Program-made: the position numbers and the translations under genes | The notes under the pieces: generated by a model | What the model was told of the DNA's origin: nothing | Seen by the model: the letters and a program-made list of their open reading frames with translations, nothing else | Databases searched by the model: none | Origin: Candidatus Endonucleibacter bathymodioli | GTDB lineage: Bacteria > Pseudomonadota > Gammaproteobacteria > Pseudomonadales > Endozoicomonadaceae | Reading direction: 5' to 3' | Length of the DNA stretch: 64,000 bases | NCBI GenBank assembly: GCA_030674915.1 | Contig: JASXSV010000008.1 | Coordinates: 62,001-126,000 of the forward strand | Shown: positions 46,671 through 55,900 of the stretch, piece after piece | How positions within the stretch are numbered: the stretch's first letter is position 1 | Layout: every line of letters starts with the position of its first letter

Positions 46671-48000
46671 AAGGGAGCAGAAGTTGAGCTCAATGACATC
46701 TGACGCAAACAGCAGGCGCGGCTCATCAAAGCCTAAGTGGGGACTGCTTCCTGCAAATGTTATCGAATCGCTAAAAGCTAAGCATTGGCAAAATCGGACG
46801 AAGCTTAAGGGTCTACTCAATGGGGGTACAAAATTGCCATTGGAAGTGCCTTTGAAGCCGCCAACGGGAAAGGATGCTCTACAAAACATTGATCATTTCC
46901 AAAAGTTTGTACATTCCTGGAAGGACTTTTCGAAAGACAGTTGTGTGTCTGAAGGTAAAGGGGCCACGGTGAGATGGGAGGTGCGAAACTTTAGGTCGCT
47001 TTCTGAACAAGACATACCCACGCACCTTATCATACCTGATATCTATTCTCTTGCGATCCTGCTTGGAAGCAACGAGGAGCGTCAGCTAAGAGAGTGGCAG
47101 AAGAAGATTAAGGACATCGTCGACTCACTTTCTTCGGAACTCAATCAACGTATTGATGCCTCGAATCAACACGCTGATACCTCTATTAGAGCAACTCGTG
47201 ATCGGGAGTTATTCCTAGCGTTAATTACGCACTTAGAAACTGTGGATAATTTTAATGACTATGATCTAGAGCTGTTAGGTAAGTTAATTCCTCAGTTACA
47301 GCAAGGAATGGGAGAAGGGTGTTATCTAAGGGCTCTACCTGTCACGTTTGTTGATACAAAGTTTATCGAGAAGAATCTACGAATTATAGAGTCTATTGTA
47401 GCTGCACTTATCGACAGCGTGGCCAAAGAAGTTGGCTTGATGAGCTGGCTTGATTGTAGAGAAAAGCCGAAGGACTGGTTGCTAGTTAAGCCACTATGTG
47501 AGGAAGCAAGGAAGTCACTGGGTGGCGTACCTCTGCTGCGCTTATCCTCTGACACTTTGCGCACATATGAATTGCCAGCGAGTAACATCCTGGTGATAGA
47601 GAACGAACAATCCTGCCTAGCACTGAACAATGTTCCAAATACGATAGCAGTTTCGGGCGGAGGGAAAAATGTAGCTTGGATGAGGGCTGCATGGCTGGCA
47701 GGAAAGAATGTTGGTTATTGGGGCGACATTGATTCCGAGGGCTTTGGCATACTTAGTGATGCCAGAAGTAAGATAAGTAGTATTACTCCGCTGATGATGG
47801 ATGAACTGACAGTTGAGGCTTTCGGGGAACGTATGGTTCCAGAGCCGGACTCAGTATCGAAAGACCCCATTGCCTTGACCGATAAAGAGCTGGTTTTGTT
47901 TAAAAGTTTACGCGCTGATCGTTATGTTGATAGGAGGTTGGAGCAGGAGCGACTCCCAATGGAGTATGTCGTACAAAACATTGAAGAGTGGTTAGCGTAG
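46663..48000 (+). CDS. jetD: Wadjet nuclease subunit JetD (Toprim, topoisomerase VI-like)
   Basis: Effector nuclease that cleaves plasmid DNA captured by JetABC. 445 residues: an N-terminal DUF3322-like part (KPKWGLLPANVIESLKAKHW) and a C-terminal Toprim domain (DUF2220) with acidic positions Glu313 in LVIENEQS and Asp355/Asp357 in YWGDIDSEGFGIL. All expected metal-binding acids are present. The start at 46663 overlaps the jetC stop (ATGAATGA); TTG 46684 with GGGAG in front is an alternative. With jetABC this completes a type I Wadjet operon. Confidence 0.92.
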   Translation: MNEREQKLSSMTSDANSRRGSSKPKWGLLPANVIESLKAKHWQNRTKLKGLLNGGTKLPLEVPLKPPTGKDALQNIDHFQKFVHSWKDFSKDSCVSEGKGATVRWEVRNFRSLSEQDIPTHLIIPDIYSLAILLGSNEERQLREWQKKIKDIVDSLSSELNQRIDASNQHADTSIRATRDRELFLALITHLETVDNFNDYDLELLGKLIPQLQQGMGEGCYLRALPVTFVDTKFIEKNLRIIESIVAALIDSVAKEVGLMSWLDCREKPKDWLLVKPLCEEARKSLGGVPLLRLSSDTLRTYELPASNILVIENEQSCLALNNVPNTIAVSGGGKNVAWMRAAWLAGKNVGYWGDIDSEGFGILSDARSKISSITPLMMDELTVEAFGERMVPEPDSVSKDPIALTDKELVLFKSLRADRYVDRRLEQERLPMEYVVQNIEEWLA

Positions 48001-48576
48001 TTACCTTTCGCCCATTCGATTCACCTACATTCCATATCGTATAAGGCATGCTCTGCTGTAGGATCTTATAATAAGTACCATGGCTGTAAGAAATAAATCT
48101 GCAACATACTTTCCATTGGCATTGGTGGGTGACCTTGCCTTTCTTGGGATAGTCAGGATCTATAATATTGAGCAGTCGTACTCATAATACGGTTTTTCCA
48201 TCTCATTTAGAAATCGCCTTCGTGCGCAGTTGTAAACTGTTTTTATGAGTATCGTCAGTTCTATAGGTGTTAAGATGGAAGCGTTTTATCTCTATGGATA
48301 TGGTTATGTCGGAGCGGTCAATCCTATGTGCAAAAAATACAGATCACAGTTATAATGAATATGGTATCGTTGAATAATAGTTAACTGCTTGTAAGATTTA
48401 ACTATGTGGCAACCGTGAAAACTAGGTCCTGCGCATAGCCTGGCTCTAACATCTAGTCTAAGTCTGTCGCTTATTGTGGAAGCCTAGATTTCTATTGACA
48501 TCTTCTATTTTGTTTTGCATAGTAGCGCACACTTATACCATAATTTTTTTAATGGCAAATTATGCTGTAACATACA
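48001..48576. other. Gap of 575 bp after the Wadjet operon
   Basis: No gene, repeat or transposase remnant recognised; no clear terminator after jetD. Confidence 0.4.
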
Positions 48577-50007
48577 ATGGTGTTTTTTAATATGATAAAT
48601 TATAGAATAAATACGAACAAATCATCTAAATACTATTTTTTGTATTTAGTATTAGTAGTAAATGCTTTGACTTTTCTGAACTCGCAAGCCGTCTATGCAG
48701 TACGAAAGTGTGTGATTTGCGGAGTAGGAGAATATAAGGGCATCGATTATAATGATTGTTGTGATTTTGATAATAATTTTATTTTCCCAGATAAAAAGGA
48801 GCTCCTGTCAGCAGAATATCATCAAGGGTCCGTGCTAGATAAATGCAATGAAACCAGCATAAAAGAAGACGGCAGAGAATATTTTGTAAAGTGTACTCAT
48901 TGCGCAGATCTACGCTATATGGATAGTCTTAGTCGTAGATTGAATTCTTTAACTATTGGCAAGTCAACTCCCTTAACTACTGCTATATGTTACTGTGTCA
49001 GTCAGGTTAGTAGTTGTGGACTTTTGGGTGCAGGAGTGACTTTATGTTCTTTGAAAGCTTCTTTGACTTGTTGCCTTGGGGGCAGTTGCTCTATGGTCGG
49101 ATGTGTCTTTTGCACTATTATTTCTCTCGCTACTGGATGTGCACTTTATTGTCATGGTCCTAATCATGAAGAAAACAGTAATATAGATCGTGTGAATAAG
49201 AAAATACAGGACAATATAGTAAAAATAAACCAACCTCCAAGAGGTGTAGATCAAGAGGTGGAGGTAAGAAATGAGTATTTTAATACTATTTTCACTGATC
49301 AAATTACATCCTGTTATGACAATATTACTGACAAAGCACTTAGTAAGCTACTTGATAAAGAAATAGTAATGATATTAATGCTATATGAAAAATGGTTGTT
49401 ACAAAAAACACAGAAAACGGATATGAGTATATGCGACAAAGACATTCGAGAAAATATATGGAAGAGTATAGGGTTAAAAAAAGCGGATAGCTTCTCTGAA
49501 ATAATAGAAAGAGCCAATGATTCTAGTACCTCTTTTATTTATTCTCATATAATAAGAACTGGAAATAACAAAAGCACCAATAAAAATAAAGATAGTAATC
49601 TATTTTGCGTTTCAGTAGACCAGTTTTCGGAATTTTCTAAAAATTCGATCCCTGGAAATGCAGCTAGATCTTTTGATATTATTATGAATAACGGGCTTGT
49701 ATATTCATGTACACAAAACAAATTCTCAGCCTTACGTGACTGTCTGCGACTTTCTTTAGATATAGGGTCATTTATTATTAGTCTTACATTTGATAATAAC
49801 TCGTCAATACAGATATTGTTTTATAAAAGTAATGATGTTTGGGAGGTGCACTACCCACAATTATTTGGAGGTATGCATCAGATTATAGACTTTGATGGTG
49901 TTGAGAATATAATATCATTTTTATCTAACCACAATGAACATCTAGTGTATAAGAAGGCGGTGTTAATTATACCAGAAATATTTCAATTGTATCTTATAGG
50001 AGGATAA
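48577..50007 (+). CDS. Cysteine-rich exported or membrane protein, unknown function
   Basis: 476 residues not matching a family I know. N-terminal hydrophobic signal-like segment (YYFLYLVLVVNALTFLNSQA), then CxxC pairs (RKCVICGVGEYKG; VKCTHCADLRY) suggesting metal binding, a long Cys-rich hydrophobic region (about 130-195; SLKASLTCCLGGSCSMVGC) that could be a membrane hairpin, and a hydrophilic C-terminal domain of about 280 residues ending QLYLIGG. The start may be ATG 48577 or 48592; neither has a clear ribosome binding site. Lies alone between Wadjet and a peroxidase pseudogene. Confidence 0.6.
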   Translation: MVFFNMINYRINTNKSSKYYFLYLVLVVNALTFLNSQAVYAVRKCVICGVGEYKGIDYNDCCDFDNNFIFPDKKELLSAEYHQGSVLDKCNETSIKEDGREYFVKCTHCADLRYMDSLSRRLNSLTIGKSTPLTTAICYCVSQVSSCGLLGAGVTLCSLKASLTCCLGGSCSMVGCVFCTIISLATGCALYCHGPNHEENSNIDRVNKKIQDNIVKINQPPRGVDQEVEVRNEYFNTIFTDQITSCYDNITDKALSKLLDKEIVMILMLYEKWLLQKTQKTDMSICDKDIRENIWKSIGLKKADSFSEIIERANDSSTSFIYSHIIRTGNNKSTNKNKDSNLFCVSVDQFSEFSKNSIPGNAARSFDIIMNNGLVYSCTQNKFSALRDCLRLSLDIGSFIISLTFDNNSSIQILFYKSNDVWEVHYPQLFGGMHQIIDFDGVENIISFLSNHNEHLVYKKAVLIIPEIFQLYLIGG

Positions 50008-50515
50008 TATTGATTTATGATTAGATACATGAAAGTCCTATATTTCAACAATAATAGCGAAGCGATGACCAGCTGTTTTTATTCCGCTTAAACGACTTGA
50101 CTGGATTTCAGTGAATACAATTTATGGTCATGACCATCAGGCTCATGACTTGCACCATGTTTCTCTCAAAGCCACATCCAGAACAGTTTACGTTAAGGGA
50201 TATCTGAACAAGTCTAATAAATGTGAGATAATACAGCCACACAAACAAATAGTATTGTCGTATGAAACAAATAAGGCTTAGTAAAAAATGCAGTTCAAGT
50301 ATTAACCCTGCTTGGACTGGCCAATCTTTACATGCTACGAGGGAGTTTTGGTGGTTAATCCGCCCAAACTCGCCAATAGCTAGGGAAAACGAAAAAAATA
50401 GGGTGAATTTACCTAAAAATACGCCCATAAGATAAATATATGCACCATAAATTTAAATTTGGATTTTTAAGTGTTGGTAAAAAACAAACGTGCTTGTTCA
50501 GAGATTCCATGGGTA

Positions 50516-51046
50516 ATCTAGAATTTGGAGTTATTAATGTTTTTTCAAACTCAGAGATAGCCGTGGTGATTCCGTCTATGTCGACTTTATCTGAACCTAA
50601 TGCAAGCTTGAATTCTTTTTTATAAGCAGGTATTGACGTAATAACCTCTACCACTAATTTATGATTTGATGCCATTTCTTTTGGATTTTCAATTGGCCCT
50701 CCAGCTTGTGCTTTTAAGTCTTTGGCTCTCTGCCATCCCAAAACTGAGATATATTGAAAATCGAATTCAAAACTGTAGGTGAATTAATAGGGCCTTGTTG
50801 CCAATTGTGTCCTATTGATGTTTTTAAATTATCAGTCCCTCCCATACTTAAATTATGACAAGAGTTACAAGATATAAACCCTGATTTTGATAACCTAGGA
50901 TCGAAAAAAAGTTTCTTTCCTAGCTCTACCTGTAATGCATCAACCTTTATTTTGTCTGGGATTGGCTGTATTGGCTCGTTAGCTAGAATATTTTCTGATA
51001 CAAGTATAGTTGCTAATACTAAGATATTCATTATACGTAGTTGCAT
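50516..51046 (-). pseudogene. Di-heme cytochrome c peroxidase (CCP/MauG family), broken
   Basis: Periplasmic enzymes of this family reduce hydrogen peroxide with electrons from cytochrome c. Here a signal peptide (MQLRIMNILVLATILVSENI), the first heme site SCNSCH and the following GGTDN segment are present. A frameshift separates FWDGR from AKDLKAQAGGPIENPKEMAS at about 50714-50741. The sequence then runs to EFEKTLITPNSR and is lost; the second heme half is missing. Confidence 0.85.
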
Positions 51047-51184
51047 TATTATATCTCCACCTCAAGTTGTATTATTAAAAAATAGCTCAATGATCTTCAT
51101 GAGCCTACCCCTCGTGTCAGCATAGTTGTCCGCTCATTTTGATGAGCAATTTTACCTAATCAGGGGCCGGAAGAAGCAAATGAA

Positions 51185-51682
51185 GTGGCGAGATATAGCA
51201 AAGCATTCAAAGAGAGTAGCGCTCAAAAAATGATGCCCCCTAATGCACAAAGTATTGCGCAGATTAGCCGTGATACCGGCGTCTCTGCGCAAACCTTGTA
51301 CCATTGGAAAAATCAGTACAAGCGTGAAGGTAAAGTAGTGCCAGCAGATCCATCAAATCCAGAAAATTGGTCGGCTCAAGATAAGTTAGAGGTTGTCATA
51401 GAAAGTGCCAGCCTGAATGAGCAAGCGCTGTCTGAATATTGTCGATTAAAAGGACTTTATGTTGAACAAATTGAACGTTGGAAGGCGTTAGCCCTTGTTG
51501 GCTACGAAACGCCTGGTCGACTGACAACGAATGAGCGCCAAGAATTAAAACAAGCCAAGCGACAGAAACGCCAGATAGAGAAAGAGTTAAGACGTAAAGA
51601 GAAGGCCTTGGCAGAGACTGCAGCCTTATTGGTGTTATCAAAAAAGTGCAATGCCATCTGGGGGGACGAAGAGGAAGATTAG
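51185..51682 (+). CDS. IS3-family orfA (transposase helix-turn-helix subunit)
   Basis: 165 residues. HTH region AQSIAQISRDTGVSAQTLYH, then WKNQYKREGKV and a C-terminal coiled coil (KRQIEKELRRKEKALAETAA) ending in NAIWGDEEED, which is the usual end of this orfA type. It binds the element ends; on its own it is inactive. Start at 51185 (GTG) or the nearby in-frame codons; AGAAG precedes it. Confidence 0.75.
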   Translation: MARYSKAFKESSAQKMMPPNAQSIAQISRDTGVSAQTLYHWKNQYKREGKVVPADPSNPENWSAQDKLEVVIESASLNEQALSEYCRLKGLYVEQIERWKALALVGYETPGRLTTNERQELKQAKRQKRQIEKELRRKEKALAETAALLVLSKKCNAIWGDEEED

Positions 51683-51691
51683 TCTCTTCTC

Positions 51692-52144
51692 TTGCATTCG
51701 GACAACGGCAGCCCAATGAAAGGGGCAACGATGCTGGCAACGTTACAGAAATTAGGTGTAGTGCCGTCGTTTAGTCGCCCTTCGGAGAGTAACGATAACC
51801 CCTATTCTGAGAGATTTTTCAAAACGCTAAAGTACACGCCAACTTATCCAAATAGACCCTTTGAAAACCTGTTGTCAGCAAGACAATGGGTGGATAAATT
51901 TACACATTGGTATAACAGCAAGCATCGACACAGTGCGATTCGATATGTAACGCCAAATCAGCGTCATGAGCGCCAAGAGCATGCGATTCTAAAGCAACGA
52001 AAAGAAGTCTACAAAGTAGCAAAACGGACAAATCCAGCACGTTGGTCAGGCGAAATTAGGAGCTGGAGTAGGGTCGAGGAAGTCTGGCTAAATCCACCGA
52101 AAGAGATTAGAGCGGAAGAGCAAAAACAAGCTTTAGCTGCGTAA
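51692..52144 (+). pseudogene. IS3-family orfB, C-terminal catalytic fragment
   Basis: Begins at HSDNGSPMKG (second catalytic Asp), then SRPSESNDNPYSERFFKTLK (catalytic Glu) and FTHWYNSKHRHSAIRYVTP. About 220 N-terminal residues are missing compared with complete orfB. Confidence 0.8.
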
Positions 52145-52989
52145 CAAAAACGGTCATCTTTGTTGACAAACACCGCTACCGTACCAAGGATGCAGGGCAG
52201 GTGGCGTGGCACCACCTTTCATTTTACTGTAATTATCACAGTGCAGTAGTAATGGCGTGTTGGTTGCGTTATGCGTTATGGTTTTGACTTGATTGTGCAT
52301 AAGTCTGCCACCGCGCAGAGTCCTTAAGTACACGCTACCGCCCATCGCCCAACGGGAAGAAGACAAGTTACATTATACGACAATAGGCTATTACTTATCC
52401 GAAGTAAAAACAAGTCCAATGCAAAAAAATAAATTTGCAATAGGTTTTTGCCTTCCCTAGTGTTATTTGACAGTGTTTATAAGCAATAGGTGTGTTAGCC
52501 ACACATAAAAACAGGGCTGGAACATGTATTTAACTAAACTTTCAGTAGATGAAGCGCCATATGATGAGATGGATCTTGGTTGTTTTGCGAGTTTGTTCAC
52601 GGACAGGAAGTATAGGCTCAAATTGATAATAGTTGGTATTACTGGGATGCATCTGTCGCATTTCTTGACTTATCAGGGAGGATATAGATCATGAGTATGA
52701 TTCTTAGGTGAGTATTATTAGATTTTTCTCGCAAAAAACAGCTGGATGATATACAATAATGTCACTTTTTCCATTAGACTACCGTTATTTAATATCGGTA
52801 TTCGTATGTGATAACAATCATAGTTACGCGAACGACCATCAAATAATAGTAAGGTCAGACATGAACGTAGGGTACAGAAAGGCTAGAAGTGTGTTTAGTT
52901 AGTTTATAGGAAGTGGCCTAATCAAGTTTCATAATCTGTATAGTAATGGCTTTGGTTAGCGGCTACATATTTTTTGTATTAAATAGAGG
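52145..52989. other. Gap of 845 bp
   Basis: No gene supported. The last ~15 bases (AAATAGAGGTTGTTGATAG) match the leader of the first giant gene and mark the left edge of the duplicated segment. Nothing else is recognised. Confidence 0.4.
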
Positions 52990-52998
52990 TTGTTGATA

Positions 52999-55900
52999 GT
53001 GGTGATCTATCTTTTGAATATTTATAATTATTTAGCAAATTGGAAAAATGAATTGTGTCATGTATATAAGCATACTTATAATTTTCTCTATGGTATGTTT
53101 TTTATGTTGACATTGGTTTTTTGTAATCAGGCTTTTTCTGTAATTGGAGTTGGGTTTGATCATGGAGGTGATAAAACTGTATGGGATACGCATTACCTAA
53201 AAGAACTTTTTTTCGATAGTATGATGAATTCTTATTCTGGCTGGCTATGCAATAATAGTGTTAAAGGTGGAATCATTGGGTCTGCTGGTATAAGGATTAT
53301 GAGTGGTGATAGTTCTTTAATAGATATTAATGATATGGATATAGTTGTATGCGGTAAGGATAAAGCTGAAGATCTTCTGAAATATCTAAATAGCGAAATA
53401 CAAAAATCTATATGCGTTATTACTGATAAGAATTTGGTTTATTTGGCTAATACTGTACCTCATGCTGTATGGGGGGCACAAGGTATGTCAGATGAAATGC
53501 TAGGAAGATGGCAAATAACTATGTTTGACATTAGTTCTAATGAGCCCTTAGCTGCAGTAGGTATTGTAGTAAAAGATTTTGATGGAGATGATGTTATGTT
53601 TTCTGCATGGGATTATGATTTCCAAACTGATTTTAATTTTGTCAGTAAAAAAAAGGTATCAATTCCTGTTCTAACCCAGTTGGGTTATGCGTTGCTGGAC
53701 GACAACTCTCTGAAGAAGGATATCGAATATTTCAAAAAAACTAAAGATAATAAGGGGAAAAAATTAGGAGATACTATGGATGAAGTTGTCTACTTGTGTC
53801 AAAATATGCATAAAATAAGAAATAGATTTTCTTTTTATGAACAAACAAAAAAAGAAAAAAGTTATGATAAAAAACTTATGGAAAAAATATACGAAGTTCA
53901 TAGTTCTTATGATATTTTGCTAAATGAGGTAAACAAGATAAATGAAAAAACGCAGATAGTTAACACGATACATGCAAAGGCTTTCGACTTTGATTATGCA
54001 TTAGGTGAAAGTTTGGGGGATAAATCATTACTAACGCATGTTGAATGGCAGAAGGTCTTAGGGAAAGATTTTTCTGTATGTAACGTTGAGTCAAGGGATG
54101 ACTGTTTTTGTTGCGTAGTTTCTAATGCGATCAACGGAAATCGCATAGTTAGGGAGAGGTTTTTAAGTGCAGCCAATAGATTGCGGTGTGAGGTGGTAGA
54201 TGCTGAAACCGAGTATGTGACGTCAGAGTTAGTCAGGAGCGTTATAAACAATTGGGTTAAGGAGATGATATGCGTTCTTTTGAATGAAAAATATGATAAA
54301 AATGAGATGTCTAGGTTTTTAGATTTACCTTATGGTGCAATTGATCATCTGATGTCTAGTGAGTACGATAAGTCATCTAACCATGCTAAAGATGTTATAA
54401 GCTTTTGTGGTGACTCAGTTTCTCTTTTGCCTTTGGCATTATCAATAGGAATACCATTTGTCGTTTTTAATTCTAAAAATCATGCAAGTAAGGTGGCTGT
54501 AAGTTCATTTAATCCGGAAGATGCTTGGAATGAATGGAGAGATATAATAGAGGTTCTTGTAGAGAATGAAAGTTTGATGACACTAGAAAACACCATGGTT
54601 AAAGACGTGATATTTATTGCCCACTCGGGGAAAAATAATTATTATTCGTGTATAAAAAAAAATGATATAGAAAAAAGGATAGAACCACTGCTAATCGCAG
54701 AGGAAATATTGCTGGATAAAAATATTCTGCAATCTGGATCTTGTCAAGACGAGTTATATGAAGAGCTGGATGTTAGTAGTAATGTTATGCCGACTATGTG
54801 TGATTCATTTCCTTGGAATGAAAAAGCTGCTAAAGCAAAAAATACTGCTGTATATGTGGAGTTGGTCAAGAAATGTATAGGTATATGCTTTTGTGAAAAT
54901 TCTGAAGTAGTTGGTAGTACCCTGGAGTCAAAAGAAATAAGTACGGAGAAAGACATAAATAGTCAGCCGATATCTATAGTAAATAAAGAAGATAGTGGAT
55001 CATTAGGGGTAAATATAGATAAAATATTCAGGGATACATTGTTAGATACCGCAGAAGTAGTAGATGGTATGGAATTACTAGTAGAAATGACGGAGGCTAT
55101 TTCGTTGGGTGTGGAGAAGGTGGAAGATATTTGTGAGATGAAAACTCACCTAAGAGGGAAGGAGCAAGAATGCAAACAGAAAATAAAATATTCTGGCAAT
55201 ATAGATGAAATCAATAAAGTGATGACAGTTGTCTTTGATGAGGTTAGCGAACAATGTCAACAAGATAAATATATGGTGGATAATAGGGTAGTTGTTAACT
55301 TGAGTAAATGTTCTAGTGTTATAAAACAATTAAGTAATGCTGATGATCTTGGTTGTCCTTTGGCGCCACTTATTTTAGGTGTGTATCGTATGATTTATCC
55401 TGATGGTAAATATCTTGTTCTTAATGATATAGTAGGTGTTATCAGGTGCTTTATAAAAGCAGCAGAAAGGGGAAATGTACAGGCTCCAGCTTGCCTTTAT
55501 TGGCTGGCTAAAATCACAGGTAGTCCAGAAGCATTTAGTTTAAGTATTTCTCTTTTCGAAAGATTTAATCAGAGTTTTTCAGATGACATGTTGGTGTTGA
55601 ATTTTGTGCTTACTGGAAATGATCATTTAGTTAAAGAATGTAATAATCTTTGGTTGCCTCTTTTTCTTGGAAGGTGGCGTTATCAAAGAATTGGTTTGGA
55701 CGCGTTTCAATTATTATGTGAAACATATTATAGTCACCCTGAATTAGGAGAAGATTCATCTGGCTGTCAAATGTCCCAAAATCTCAGTGATGCTGATGTT
55801 ATTTCTTATGCATCACATCTGGCCTTTTTTTATTTACATAGTGGACATAAGGAAAGTGCGATGCAAGAGTTTAGCAAAGCAGCGTTTGCATATGTATGGT

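Larger units (their letters stand above)
51185..52144 (+). mobile_element. IS3-family element with a deletion in orfB
   Basis: Contains an intact-looking orfA and the C-terminal half of orfB joined in the same frame across a TAG. The orfB segment with the first catalytic Asp is gone, so the element cannot transpose on its own. I could not define the terminal inverted repeats. Confidence 0.7.

Noticed and set aside
39557..48000. BREX or CBASS locus suggested by the BrxR/CapW-like regulator
   Set aside because: No BREX or cyclase genes present; the four following genes are the Wadjet set.
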